Assembly (NCBI RefSeq): GCF_001902145.1
Contig: NZ_MRST01000020.1
Coordinates: forward strand, 1 to 64,000
Direction of reading: 5' to 3'
Origin: Pseudomonas fluorescens
GTDB taxonomy: Bacteria; Pseudomonadota; Gammaproteobacteria; Pseudomonadales; Pseudomonadaceae
DNA length: 64,000 nt
A program made the position numbers and the translations under genes. This document shows positions 1 through 10,314 of this stretch, piece by piece (within the stretch, counting starts at the first letter, position 1; each line of letters starts with the position of its first letter). The notes under the pieces were generated by a model. That model was not told where the DNA came from and did not search any database. It saw only the letters and a list, made by a program, of their open reading frames with translations.

Positions 1-57
1 ATGTCCTGCACGAACGGCCTGCGACTCCAGAATTGAGGGATCGACGAAGGCAGGAGC

Positions 58-94
58 GAGAAAAGCTGAAGGCTGCCCAAGGCAGCTTTCAGCT
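58..94 (-). terminator. Probable terminator of the nag operon
   Basis: A long hairpin occupies 64-94, with arms AGCTGAA/GGCTGCC and GGCAGC/TTTCAGCT around a CAA loop. On the minus strand it is followed by TTTTCTC, and it lies about 80 bases past the nagE stop, as expected for a Rho-independent terminator. Bases 1-57 hold no gene that can be supported. Confidence 0.6.
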
Positions 95-118
95 ATGAAA
101 CATGTTTACCGGACACTA

Positions 119-162
119 GTGACGCTCTGCGTGGGAACGCATCCTGTGACGCTCTGCGTCAC
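119..162. repeat. Short direct repeat GTGACGCTCTGCGT, two copies
   Basis: GTGACGCTCTGCGT occurs at 119-132 and again at 146-159, separated by GGGAACGCATCCT. The second copy continues into CAC and so forms a small palindrome with its own start. It lies between the nagE stop and its terminator. It looks like a short dispersed intergenic repeat, although only this one locus is visible here. Confidence 0.5.
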
Positions 163-172
163 CCTCGCGCGA

Positions 173-1870
173 TCAGGCGTTGATCGGGCGAGTCACCAAC
201 CGCTCCAGCGCTTCACCCAACCCCGATGCCTTGTCACCCATCAACAGGTGCCAAACACCGCTGTCGAGCTGACTGACACCTTGGCAACCAAGCGCAGTGA
301 GTTGAGCCTCAGACAACCGCGAATCATCCCCCAACTCCACCCGCAACCGGGTCATCGCCACCGCTTCCAGCTGGCGCACATTCTCCCTGCCACCCAGGGC
401 ATTCAGCCATTTCTCGGCTTCCTGCACATTCACCATCACCGGTTTATCCACAGGTGCAACCGCTACAGGCGCTGCAGCAACAAACCCCGGCATGGCCAAG
501 CGAATTTCATCGGCAATGCTATCGGCCATCGGCCCAACCACCACCTGCAAACTGCCGCCGTTCCCCGGCCGCACCACAGCCATGGCCCCCAGCGCTTTCA
601 ACTCTGCGTCCACCGCCTTGTTGCGATCCACCATGTCCAAGCGCAGCCGCGTGGTACAAGCACCCACACTCAGCAAGTTCTCAGCCCCACCCAACGCCTG
701 GATATAAGCCGTCGCCCGCTGGTTATCGCTCATCGCTTCAGCCTGCACCACCTGGATGTCTTCACGGCCCGGCGTCTTCAGGTTGAAGCGGCGGATGCAG
801 TAGGCGAACACCGTGTAGTAGATCACCGCGTAGGCCAGGCCCACCGGCACCACCAACCAGCCATTGGTGGACTTGCCCCAGCCCAGCACCATGTCGATAA
901 AACCACCGGAGAAGGTAAAGCCCAGGTGGATATTCAGCAGGTCGGTGACCGCCATCGACAGGCCGGTGAGCAGCGCGTGTATCAGGTACAGGAACGGCGC
1001 CAGGAACATGAAGGCAAATTCAATCGGCTCGGTCACCCCGGTCAGGAACGAGGTCAGCGCCATCGACAGGAAGATCCCGCCCATCACTTTGCGCCGCTCA
1101 GGCAACGCATTGCGGTACATCGCCAGGCAGGCAGCAGGCAAGCCGAACAGCATCACCGGGAACATGCCGGTCATGAACTGGCCACCTTTGGGGTCGCCAG
1201 CAAAGTAGCGGGTTAGGTCGCCCGTGACCACCGCGCCGGTTACCGGGTCGGTGAAGCTGCCGAACACAAACCACGCCATGTTGTTAAGGATGTGATGCAG
1301 GCCGGTGACGATCAGCAGGCGGTTGAACACGCCAAACACGAACGCACCTAGGCTGCCGCTTTCCATCAGCAGCACGCCGAAGCTGTTGATGCCATGCTGG
1401 ATCGGCGGCCAGATCAGGCCGAAAATCACACCCAGGCCCACTGCGCTGAAGCCGGTGACAATCGGCACAAACCGGCGCCCACCGAAGAACGCCAGGTACT
1501 CCGGCAACTTGATGTCCTTGAAGCGGTTGTACAGCCCACCGGCCATCAAGCCGCTGGCGATACCGGCGAGCATGCCCATGTTGATGGTGGTGTCCATCAC
1601 CTTGAGCGTGGAGATCATCACCAGGTAACCAATTGCGCCGGCCAGGCCCGCAGTGCCGTTGTTGTCACGGGCAAACCCCACGGCAATGCCGATGGCGAAG
1701 ATCAGCGCCAGGTTGGCGAAGATCGCCTGCCCGGCATCGTGCATCACCGCGATGTTGAGCAAGTCGGTATCGCCCAGGCGCAGCAACAGGCCGGCGATCG
1801 GCAGGATCGCGATCGGCAGCATCAAGGCGCGGCCCAGGCGTTGCAGGCCTTCGATAAAATGTTGGTACAT
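173..1870 (-). CDS. nagE: N-acetylglucosamine PTS permease, EIICB with an extra EIIB-like domain
   Basis: A membrane PTS permease of 565 residues that imports and phosphorylates N-acetylglucosamine. Residues 1 to about 370 form the multi-spanning EIIC domain. An EIIB domain follows, with its phosphorylation cysteine at residue 405 in the context ACTTRLRL. A second EIIB-like domain (about 490-560) reads AMTRLRV at the same place, so it has no catalytic cysteine. The start at 1870 gives the expected MYQHFIEGLQRLGR beginning; an upstream extension would run into the neighbouring gene. It is the last gene of the nag operon, 26 bases after the PTS fusion gene that would supply its phosphate. The sugar is inferred from the operon (nagA, nagB-II). 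Confidence 0.92.
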   Translation of the reverse strand: MYQHFIEGLQRLGRALMLPIAILPIAGLLLRLGDTDLLNIAVMHDAGQAIFANLALIFAIGIAVGFARDNNGTAGLAGAIGYLVMISTLKVMDTTINMGMLAGIASGLMAGGLYNRFKDIKLPEYLAFFGGRRFVPIVTGFSAVGLGVIFGLIWPPIQHGINSFGVLLMESGSLGAFVFGVFNRLLIVTGLHHILNNMAWFVFGSFTDPVTGAVVTGDLTRYFAGDPKGGQFMTGMFPVMLFGLPAACLAMYRNALPERRKVMGGIFLSMALTSFLTGVTEPIEFAFMFLAPFLYLIHALLTGLSMAVTDLLNIHLGFTFSGGFIDMVLGWGKSTNGWLVVPVGLAYAVIYYTVFAYCIRRFNLKTPGREDIQVVQAEAMSDNQRATAYIQALGGAENLLSVGACTTRLRLDMVDRNKAVDAELKALGAMAVVRPGNGGSLQVVVGPMADSIADEIRLAMPGFVAAAPVAVAPVDKPVMVNVQEAEKWLNALGGRENVRQLEAVAMTRLRVELGDDSRLSEAQLTALGCQGVSQLDSGVWHLLMGDKASGLGEALERLVTRPINA

Positions 1871-1896
1871 GGCGTGTCTCCCTATTCTTGTTGTTT

Positions 1897-4422
1897 TCAG
1901 CTCAGCGGCCAGTGGTGTTGACAGGCTTGGCGAACGGCCTTGGCGCTGCTCAGGTCGAGCAGTGCCTGGCTCAGTTGCCGGCATTGCGCCGCGTCCAGAT
2001 GACGGACGCGGTCCTTGATTTCGCCGATCTGCGGCGGGCTCACCGACAGCTCCGTGACGCCCAGGCCGACCAGCACTGGCGTGGCCAGCGGGTCAGATGC
2101 CAGGGCACCGCACACGCCGACCCAACGGCCGTGCTTGGCTGCGCCGATGCAGGTTTGCGCGATCAGTCGCAACAACGCTGGGTGCAGCGCGTCGACACGG
2201 GCGGCCAGCCCTGCGTGGTCGCGGTCCATGGCCAGGGTGTACTGGGACAGGTCATTGGTGCCGATGGACAAAAAGTCCGCATGTTCGGCCAGTTTCTCGG
2301 CCATCAGCGCGGCGGCGGGCACTTCGATCATCACGCCCAGTTCAGGGCGCTGAGTCAGTTTCAGCTCCACGCACAACTCATCCAGGCGCTGGCGGATGTG
2401 CAGCAGTTCGTCCACTTCACTGACCATTGGCAAGAGGATGCGGCAACGCGTCAGCGGCGAGACTTGCAACAGGGCGCACAGTTGCTGGTCGAGCAGTTCG
2501 GGACGTACCTGAGCCATGCGAATGCCGCGCAGACCCAGCACCGGGTTGGCTTCGACGGGCAGCGGCAGGTAGTCGAGTTGCTTGTCGCCGCCCACATCGA
2601 TGGTGCGAATAATCACCGACTTGTCGCCCATGGCATCCAGCACAGCCTGATAAGCCTGGCGCTGTTCCTGCTCGTCCGGCGCGGTACGGCGGTCGACGAA
2701 GAGGAATTCGGTGCGCAGCAGGCCGACGCCATCGGCACCATTTGCTAATGCCAGCTGGGCCTCGCTGCTGGAGGCGACATTGGCGGCGACTTCGATGGTC
2801 ACGCCATCGCGGGTACTCGCCGCCTGCTGGGCTTGGGCCTGTTGCTGCTGGCGACGCAGTTTTTGTGTTTCGCGAATCTGGTGGACTTCGGCATGGCGCG
2901 CTTCGCTGGGGGCCAGTTCCAGGCGCCCATTGGCGGCGTCGAGCACCACCCGTTGGCCTTGGGGCACGTCGAGCACTTCATCGCCCAACGCCACCACGCA
3001 GGGCAAGCCTTTGCCCCGCGCCAAAATGGCCACATGGGAGGTCGCGCCGCCTTCGGCCATGCAGATGCCCGCTGCTTGTTGTGTGCTCAGTTGCAGCAAG
3101 TCCGAAGGCGTCAGTTCATGGGCGCTGACAATCGCACCGGCCGGCAATTCGAAGTGCCAGGCTTCACCCAGCAAGGCACGCAGTACTCGTTGTTGCAGGT
3201 CGCGCAGGTCGTTGGCGCGCTCGGCAAACAGCGGCTTGCCCAACGCCAACAGCACGGCGCATTGAGCCTGGATCGCATCGCGCCAGGCGTGGGTGGCCGC
3301 GCTGCCCTGTGTGATGGCGGCGGTGGCCGCGTCGAGTAATGCGGGATCTTCCAGCAGGGCGAGGTGGGCGGCGAAGATGTCTTCTTCTTCGACGTTCTTG
3401 CGTTGGCGAGCGTGGTCCAGGGTGCTGCGGATTTCGCCGCGCACTTGCTCAAGGGCCGCATCCAGCTGTTGCCGTTGCTCGTCGATGTTGTGAGCGCTGG
3501 TGTCCTCCGGCAGCTCGATGCCCGTCAGGCGGAACAGCGGCCCGCACACCAGGCCCGGTGCCGCGCACACGCCTTGCAGTACATTGGCTTCTGTATTCAC
3601 GCGGCGGGGCGTGGCCACGACCGGCGCTTGATGTTCCTCGTGCACCACCACAGACAACGTGGCGACCAGTGCCTGCAACGCGGCTTCGCAATCGGTGCCA
3701 CGGCAGGTCACCCGCACCTCGTCGCCTTCGCCAATGCCCAGCCCCATCAGGCCGATCAGGCTGTCGCACGCCGCGGATTTATCACCGCTGTGCAACTGCG
3801 ATTGGCTGCTGAAACCTTGCGCCGTCTTGCGCACCAGCGCGGCAGGGCGCGCATGCAAGCCGCCGCGGTGGGTGATGCGCACGCTGGCGCTGGCTTCGGC
3901 GCTGGAGTTATCCACAGCTACCTGCGCGGTGATGGCCGAACGCACGGCCAACTGCATCAGCGGCTCACCAGCCTTGACGGTTTTCACGGCCAGAGGCGTC
4001 AGCTCAAAACGGTCGCTGTTGGTGAGAATGATCAGGCTCACCAAGCTCTTGCACTGGCGCGCAATACGGTCGAGGTCAAACTGCACCAGCGCCTGGCCCT
4101 GGCTCACCCGTGCGCCTTCCTTGACCAGCAAGGCAAAACCTTCGCCATTGAGTTCAACAGTGTCGATGCCGATATGCATCAACACCTCGGCGCCGTTGTC
4201 GGCGCGAAGAGTCAGCGCATGCCCGGTGCGGGCGACATGGATGATCACGCCATCACAGGGCGCCTGCAGGCAGCCGTTCAGCGGGTCGATAGCGAGCCCG
4301 TCGCCCATGGCGCCGCTGGCGAACACTTCGTCGGGGACGCGGTTCAGGGCCAGCACCGGCCCACTCAAGGGGGCGCTGAGGGTCAATGGATTATTGTTGT
4401 TGGACATGGGCACGGTACTCAT
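1897..4422 (-). CDS. nagF: Multidomain PTS phosphoryl carrier EIIA-HPr-EI for N-acetylglucosamine
   Basis: A cytoplasmic fusion of 841 residues carrying all soluble PTS steps. Residues 1 to about 150 are an EIIA(Glc)-type domain with the active histidine in LMHIGIDTVEL. HPr follows at about 175-260, with GGLHARPAALV holding the phospho-histidine. Enzyme I fills about 275-841, with GGATSHVAILARGKG (phospho-histidine), the PEP-site segment GVGLLRTEFLF, and GVCGALASD with the conserved cysteine. Together these relay phosphate from PEP to NagE, encoded next. The gene begins 15 bases after the nagB-II stop. The ATG at 4407 is an alternative start, and neither start has a strong ribosome site. Such fusions accompany nagE in other pseudomonads. 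Confidence 0.93.
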   Translation of the reverse strand: MSTVPMSNNNNPLTLSAPLSGPVLALNRVPDEVFASGAMGDGLAIDPLNGCLQAPCDGVIIHVARTGHALTLRADNGAEVLMHIGIDTVELNGEGFALLVKEGARVSQGQALVQFDLDRIARQCKSLVSLIILTNSDRFELTPLAVKTVKAGEPLMQLAVRSAITAQVAVDNSSAEASASVRITHRGGLHARPAALVRKTAQGFSSQSQLHSGDKSAACDSLIGLMGLGIGEGDEVRVTCRGTDCEAALQALVATLSVVVHEEHQAPVVATPRRVNTEANVLQGVCAAPGLVCGPLFRLTGIELPEDTSAHNIDEQRQQLDAALEQVRGEIRSTLDHARQRKNVEEEDIFAAHLALLEDPALLDAATAAITQGSAATHAWRDAIQAQCAVLLALGKPLFAERANDLRDLQQRVLRALLGEAWHFELPAGAIVSAHELTPSDLLQLSTQQAAGICMAEGGATSHVAILARGKGLPCVVALGDEVLDVPQGQRVVLDAANGRLELAPSEARHAEVHQIRETQKLRRQQQQAQAQQAASTRDGVTIEVAANVASSSEAQLALANGADGVGLLRTEFLFVDRRTAPDEQEQRQAYQAVLDAMGDKSVIIRTIDVGGDKQLDYLPLPVEANPVLGLRGIRMAQVRPELLDQQLCALLQVSPLTRCRILLPMVSEVDELLHIRQRLDELCVELKLTQRPELGVMIEVPAAALMAEKLAEHADFLSIGTNDLSQYTLAMDRDHAGLAARVDALHPALLRLIAQTCIGAAKHGRWVGVCGALASDPLATPVLVGLGVTELSVSPPQIGEIKDRVRHLDAAQCRQLSQALLDLSSAKAVRQACQHHWPLS

Positions 4423-4437
4423 CAGGAAAACGCCGCT

Positions 4438-5440
4438 TTAGTGCGTGCGGGTGACTTTGCTCAGGTGGCGTGGTTGGTCCGGGTCCATGCCCCGTGCCTC
4501 AGCCAGGCCGGCGGCCATCACGTAGAAGCTCTGGATCGCCAGGATCGGGTCCAGGCTCGGGTGTTCGGCGCGGCTCAGCGTCAGGTCGCGTTCGGCGATA
4601 TCGTCCGGCGCAGCTAGCAACACGCGAGCACCGCGTTGGCGCATATCGGCGGCCAGGCTCAACAGGCCGGCCTGCTCGGCGCCGCGTGGGGCGAACACCA
4701 GTAGGGGGTAGTTCTCGTCGATCAAGGCCATCGGCCCGTGGCGCACTTCGGCGCTGCTGAAGGCTTCGGCCTGGATCGCCGAGGTTTCCTTGAGCTTGAG
4801 CGCGGCTTCCTGGGCGATGGCAAACCCGGCGCCACGGCCGATTACCATCAAGCGCTGGCTGTCTTTAAGGGCGTCGATGGCCGTGCGCCAATCCTGTCTG
4901 GCGGCGTCACGCAGGCCCTCGGGCAAGGCGCGGCAGGCTTGCAGCAGGTCGTCCTCCTGGTTCCAGTGGCCGACCAACTGCGCGCTGGCGCTGAGGGTGG
5001 CGATAAAACTCTTGGTGGCGGCCACGCTGAGTTCCGGCCCGGCGCACAGCGGCACGTGGAACTCGCAGGCGGCTTCCAGCGGCGAGTCTTCGGCGTTGAC
5101 CATTGAGATGCTCAAGGCACCACGTTTGCGCAACAGGCGCAGGCTGTTGACCAGGTCCGGGCTCTGCCCCGATTGGGAGAACCCAAACGCCACTTGGCCG
5201 CTGACCTTCATCGGCGCCTGCAACAGGGTCACCACCGACATCGGCAACGATGCCACCGGAATGCCCACGTGCTGCATGGCCAGGTAGGCGAAGTAACTGG
5301 CGGCGTGGTCGGAGCTGCCGCGGGCGATGGTCATCGCCACCTGCGGCGGTTGGCGACGCAGGCGCCCGGCCACTTCTTCCAGCATCGGATCAAGGCGTTG
5401 CAGTTGTGCCGCGACGGCGTCGCAGGAGGCCAGGGCCTCT

Positions 5441-5448
<8 letters not shown>
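4438..5448 (-). CDS. nagB-II: Glucosamine-6-phosphate deaminase/isomerase, SIS type (NagB-II)
   Basis: Two SIS (sugar isomerase) domains make up this 336-residue protein, recognisable from IARGSSDHAASYFAYL, FGFSQSGQSPDLV and ATKSFIATLSA in the first and from the RGAGFAIAQEAALKLKETS stretch in the second. It resembles the isomerase half of glucosamine-fructose-6-phosphate aminotransferase but lacks the glutaminase domain. That is the pattern of NagB-II, which converts glucosamine-6-phosphate to fructose-6-phosphate and ammonia. No classical NagB is seen, so this should be the deaminase of the pathway. The ATG at 5448 overlaps the nagA stop by eight bases (translational coupling); a TTG at 5460 is the alternative start. 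Confidence 0.88.
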
Positions 5449-6547
<1,099 letters not shown>

Positions 6548-6557
6548 GGGCAGTTCT

Positions 6558-7316
6558 CTAAGTTCGCAATTCGGCGGAGTAATCATGGCGGCGCAGTTCT
6601 GCGACAAAGTCGTAGTAGTCGTTGCGGCAGTAGGTGTCGGTGATTTCAATCGGCGTGTTATCGGCGGTGTAGCCCACGCGGGTCATCAGCAGCATGGCGG
6701 TGCCGGGGGCGATGCCCACCAGCGTGGCGAACTCGTCCGAGGCATTGATCGCCTGGATATGTTGCAAGGCGCGCACGATGGGCTTGCCGATGCCTTCCAG
6801 GTATTCGTACAGCGAATTACCGATGGCTTGCGGTTGGGGCAGCACGGAGGCGGGCATGGTAGTCATTTCAATCGCCATCACCGTGTCATCGGCTTTGCGC
6901 AGGCGCTTGAGGCGCGCCACTTTGTCGGTGGGCGACAGGCACAGGCGGATCAGTTCTTCGTGGGTCGGCGGGGTGATGTCGCGCTCCAGCCACTGGGAGG
7001 TGGGTACAAAGCCCTTGAGCCGCAGCATCTCGCTGAACCCCGACAGGCGCGACAAGGGTTGTTCCAGGCGCGGCGTTATGAAAGTGCCGGAGCCTTGGCT
7101 GCGTCGGATCAGCCCTTGAGCCAGCAACACTTCCAGTGCTTTACGGGCGGTGACCCGCGAGATGCTCAACTGCTCGCTGAGGGCGCGTTCCGAAGGCAAG
7201 GCCTGTTCGGACTTCCACTGGCCGGCATGGATAGCGGCTTCAAGGCTGCGGGCCAGTTGCAGGTACAGCGGCGTGGATTGCTTGTCGTCGGGGCGCAGGG
7301 CCAGGATGGGATTCAT
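6558..7316 (-). CDS. nagR: GntR/HutC-family transcriptional regulator of GlcNAc use
   Basis: A regulator of 252 residues. The N-terminal winged helix-turn-helix (about 15-75) contains LPSERALSEQLSISRVTARKAL, typical of GntR proteins. The C-terminal UTRA effector domain (about 95-240) includes TRVGYTADNTPIEITDTYCRNDYY. It heads the nag operon and probably represses it, with GlcNAc-6-phosphate or glucosamine-6-phosphate as inducer, by analogy with other NagR/NagQ/DasR-type proteins. The repeated TGGTAT half-sites just upstream overlap the promoter and are the likely targets, which would make the regulator autoregulated. Confidence 0.88.
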   Translation of the reverse strand: MNPILALRPDDKQSTPLYLQLARSLEAAIHAGQWKSEQALPSERALSEQLSISRVTARKALEVLLAQGLIRRSQGSGTFITPRLEQPLSRLSGFSEMLRLKGFVPTSQWLERDITPPTHEELIRLCLSPTDKVARLKRLRKADDTVMAIEMTTMPASVLPQPQAIGNSLYEYLEGIGKPIVRALQHIQAINASDEFATLVGIAPGTAMLLMTRVGYTADNTPIEITDTYCRNDYYDFVAELRRHDYSAELRT

Positions 7317-7367
7317 CTGTCAGGTTTCCGATGCGTTATTGGAATGTTGTCGCCCGGTAATGGCCGA

Positions 7368-7396
7368 AAACTAATACCACTTAAATACCATGTCAA
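7368..7396 (-). promoter_or_regulatory. nag operon promoter with overlapping operator
   Basis: On the minus strand TTGACA (7391-7396) is followed 17 bases later by TAGTTT (7368-7373), a plausible sigma-70 promoter ending about 50 bases from nagR. The spacer contains TGGTAT-N5-TGGTATTAG (7371-7390), a tandem half-site placed where a bound repressor would block RNA polymerase. A weaker related pair (TGGCAC-N5-TGGTAG) lies at about 7399-7415. Confidence 0.65.
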
Positions 7397-7443
7397 TGCT
7401 ACCAAAACGGTGCCAAACCCTGTTTCAGGGCGCTTTAATGGGG

Positions 7444-7464
7444 CTTGGTATCAAGTGGTATTAG
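7444..7464 (+). promoter_or_regulatory. Second putative NagR operator, inverted relative to the first
   Basis: TGGTAT-N4-TGGTATTAG reads on the plus strand here, a near copy of the element at 7371-7391, which reads on the minus strand. The two centres are about 73 bases apart, close to seven helical turns. No plus-strand gene follows for 1.3 kb, so it probably acts as an auxiliary operator. The rest of 7317-7578 holds nothing else that I can support. Confidence 0.5.
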
Positions 7465-7578
7465 AGAGGTCTTTGTGGCGCGCACAAGTGCAGGGTCCCG
7501 CGCGGTGAACTGGTATTCACCGGCAGGCGCTGCCTGGGGCAGGAATTATTTTCGAATTATTTTACGAACGGCACGCGA

Positions 7579-8082
7579 TTACGGCCGAATCTCGATGAGG
7601 GTGCCGTCTTTGACCAGGTTCCACACTTCGCGCATATCCACATTGCGCATGCCGATGCAGCCGTCGGTCCAGTCCAGGGTGTGGAACCACTGCTCCGGGT
7701 AGTCTTCGGTGTCGGGGGTGCCGTGGATCATGATCATGCTGCCCGGCTTTACGCCTTCGCGGCGGGCGCGGGCGGCGTCGCTGATGTTCGGGTAGGAAAT
7801 GTGCATGGCCAGGTTGAAGCGGTCGCTGGTCTTGCGCCAGTCGATCCAGTAGAGGCCTTCGGGTGTGCGGCGGTCGCCTTCGATCAGCTTGTGGCCCTTG
7901 GGGTTCTTGCCCAGGGAAATGCGATAGGTCTTGAACGGCTTGCCGTCGTTGATCAACTGCAACTGGTGGGCGGATTTGAGCACCAGGACTTTCTCGACCG
8001 TTTTACCGTCAAGGGTTTGCACCGTGGAGGCCGGGGACAGCGTGGCAAACGACAGGCAGATCAGAGCAAGCAACCAACGCAT
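7579..8082 (-). CDS. L,D-transpeptidase family protein (YkuD domain), exported
   Basis: A periplasmic protein of 167 residues with an N-terminal signal peptide (about 1-19, MRWLLALICLSFATLSPAS). The rest is a single YkuD domain. It carries the family motif with histidine 120 (MIMIHGTP) and catalytic cysteine 142 (DWTDGCIGMRN), plus RRTPEGLYWI upstream. Such enzymes cross-link peptidoglycan through an L-D bond or attach proteins to it. There is no LysM or other peptidoglycan-binding domain, so the exact substrate cannot be told. It follows a Nudix gene on the same strand after about 36 bases and may be co-transcribed. Confidence 0.88.
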   Translation of the reverse strand: MRWLLALICLSFATLSPASTVQTLDGKTVEKVLVLKSAHQLQLINDGKPFKTYRISLGKNPKGHKLIEGDRRTPEGLYWIDWRKTSDRFNLAMHISYPNISDAARARREGVKPGSMIMIHGTPDTEDYPEQWFHTLDWTDGCIGMRNVDMREVWNLVKDGTLIEIRP

Positions 8083-8118
8083 TGAAACGGTATCCCTTTG
8101 GCGACATTGGCCGGCTTG

Positions 8119-8667
8119 TTATTGGGCGGGCTTGGACAGCGGTGGCACGGACTCGCTGCGCACCGGGTACACCTGTTGGCGACGGTCAGCGAAGAAGCAT
8201 TCTAAGGTACGCCCGACCGTGCGGAAAGCCAGCTCGGACCAAGGGATATCGGCTTCATCGAATAGCTTCACTTCAAGGCTTTCCTGGCCTGCGGCAAAGT
8301 CCAGGTCGATCAGTTCGGCGCGGTAGAAAATATGCACCTGGCTGATGTGCGGCACATTGATCAGGGTATAGATGCTCAGGTTGCGCACCCGGGCGCAGGC
8401 TTCTTCCAGGGTTTCACGCATGGCTGCCTGTTCGACGGTCTCGCCATTTTCCATAAAGCCTGCGGGCAGGGTCCAGTAACCCAGGCGTGGCTCGATGGCG
8501 CGGCGGCACAGCAGCACTTGGTCGCCCCACACCGGCACGGTACCGGCGACGATATTGGGATTCTGGTAATGAATGGTCGAGCAGTGGTCGCAGACATAGC
8601 GCAGGCGTGCGTCGCCTTCGGGAATGCGTTGGGTCACCGGTTTGCCGCACTGGCTGCAGAAATTCAT
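8119..8667 (-). CDS. Nudix hydrolase with N-terminal zinc ribbon
   Basis: A predicted nucleotide-diphosphate hydrolase of 182 residues. Cysteines 4, 7, 26 and 29 form a zinc ribbon (FCSQCG and CDHC). The Nudix box lies at about 70-92 (GFMENGETVEQAAMRETLEE). The glycine usually found near its end is cysteine 91 here, while the metal-binding REXXEE core is intact. The zinc-ribbon arrangement recalls NudC but the protein is shorter and lacks its N-terminal half, so NAD/mRNA decapping cannot be assumed. The ATG at 8667 begins MNFCSQCGKP; a start at 8694 would add nine residues before the ribbon. Confidence 0.85.
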   Translation of the reverse strand: MNFCSQCGKPVTQRIPEGDARLRYVCDHCSTIHYQNPNIVAGTVPVWGDQVLLCRRAIEPRLGYWTLPAGFMENGETVEQAAMRETLEEACARVRNLSIYTLINVPHISQVHIFYRAELIDLDFAAGQESLEVKLFDEADIPWSELAFRTVGRTLECFFADRRQQVYPVRSESVPPLSKPAQ

Positions 8668-8814
8668 GCTGGGGTTCCTGGACAATGGGCACATCTTGGC
8701 TTGGTGCCGGGCGTTCCTGCAAGTTGTCGTTTCGCGACAGCCCTGCGGTTTTGGGGTTGGGCGCTCGCACGCTTTGGTGCATGATGCAAGGTAGCCAACA
8801 GACCGAGATGACTC

Positions 8815-9417
8815 ATGCTGGACGAGCTACTTCGCCGGGTAAGCAATCACACCCCCCACACCCTGGAAACCGACGGGCGTTTCCCCGAGGCTGCGGTGCT
8901 GGTGCCGATTACCCGCAGTGACGAACCCGAGCTGATCCTGACCCTGCGCGCCAGCGGCCTGTCGACCCACGGTGGCGAAGTGGCTTTTCCCGGCGGGCGC
9001 CGTGACCCCGAAGACCCGGACCTGATCTTTACCGCCTTGCGCGAAGCCGAAGAAGAAATCGGCCTGCCGCCGGGGCTGGTTGAGGTGATCGGCCCGTTGA
9101 GCCCGCTGATTTCCCTGCACGGCATCCGTGTAACGCCCTATGTGGGGGTGATCCCCGACTACGTCGAGTACCTGGCCAACGACGCCGAGATTGCCGCCGT
9201 TTTCAGCGTGCCTTTGGACTTTTTCCGACAGGACCCACGCGAACATACCCACCGCATTGATTACCAGGGCCGCAGTTGGTACGTGCCAAGCTACAGGTTC
9301 GGCGAATACAAGATATGGGGGCTGACGGCGATCATGATCGTCGAGCTGATCAACCTGCTCTATGACGATGCCAAGATCAGCCTGCACCAGCCGCCCAAGA
9401 GCTTCATCAATCTATAA
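8815..9417 (+). CDS. nudL: CoA pyrophosphatase-type Nudix hydrolase
   Basis: A Nudix protein of 200 residues with the extended signature of the CoA diphosphatase subgroup. LRASGLSTHGGEVAFPGG immediately precedes the Nudix helix ending ALREAEEEIGLPPG. The family cleaves CoA to phosphopantetheine and 3',5'-ADP; that activity is inferred from the motif. It is divergent from the zinc-ribbon Nudix gene and lies 35 bases upstream of the gamma-carbonic-anhydrase-like gene, so it probably starts a three-gene operon (8815-10189). Confidence 0.87.
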   Translation: MLDELLRRVSNHTPHTLETDGRFPEAAVLVPITRSDEPELILTLRASGLSTHGGEVAFPGGRRDPEDPDLIFTALREAEEEIGLPPGLVEVIGPLSPLISLHGIRVTPYVGVIPDYVEYLANDAEIAAVFSVPLDFFRQDPREHTHRIDYQGRSWYVPSYRFGEYKIWGLTAIMIVELINLLYDDAKISLHQPPKSFINL

Positions 9418-9452
9418 GCCATCGTTCAAATGGCATGCCGTGAGGAAAAACC

Positions 9453-9973
<521 letters not shown>

Positions 9974-9977
<4 letters not shown>

Positions 9978-10189
9978 GCACGATTGAACGACCGGTCGCC
10001 TCGCCCTGCGTCAGCATTTGCGCGCTGGATGATGACGATATCTGCACCGGTTGCCAGCGCAATGTGGATGAGATTACGCGCTGGAGCCGCATGGACAACG
10101 CCGAGCGCCGGGTGGTGCTGGGGTTGTGCCATGAGCGGGCGGTGGCGAGTGGGATGATGTGGATGACGCCTGGGAAATCTGGCGCCTGA
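9974..10189 (+). CDS. DUF1289 small cysteine-rich protein
   Basis: A 71-residue protein of the DUF1289 family, recognised by the motif [26 protein letters not shown] in which four cysteines are spaced as in an iron-sulphur or zinc site. No function is established. It overlaps the preceding gamma-carbonic-anhydrase-like gene by four bases, so the two are almost certainly translated together. A REP doublet follows 11 bases after its stop. Confidence 0.85.
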
Positions 10190-10200
10190 CTGCCCCCCCC

Positions 10201-10302
10201 CTGTAGGAGCGAGCTTGCTCGCGAAAAACCCAAGAACACCGCGTATAGTCAGATTCCCCGCGTCATCGTTAACGTTTTTCGCGAGCAAGCTCGCTCCTAC
10301 AG
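10201..10302. repeat. REP doublet (REPIN), GTAGGAGCGAGCTTGCTCG type
   Basis: Two inverted copies of GTAGGAGCGAGCTTGCTCGC (10203-10222 and its complement 10281-10300) flank a spacer of about 58 bases that ends CGCGTCATCGTTAACG. It sits between the DUF1289 and VUT genes. The same spacer recurs in the doublets at 30455, 35081 and, inverted, 42939. It may also end transcription of the upstream operon. Confidence 0.9.
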
Positions 10303-10314
10303 GTTTTCTGCCCC

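Noticed and set aside
1..36. ATG at base 1 with an 11-codon frame ending in TGA
   Set aside because: Too short to judge, no upstream sequence is available, and it may be the tail of a gene outside the window.
10201..10302. Repeated GTAGGAGCGAGC arms as a CRISPR-like array
   Set aside because: Copies are inverted pairs scattered between genes, not regularly spaced direct repeats, and no cas gene is present.
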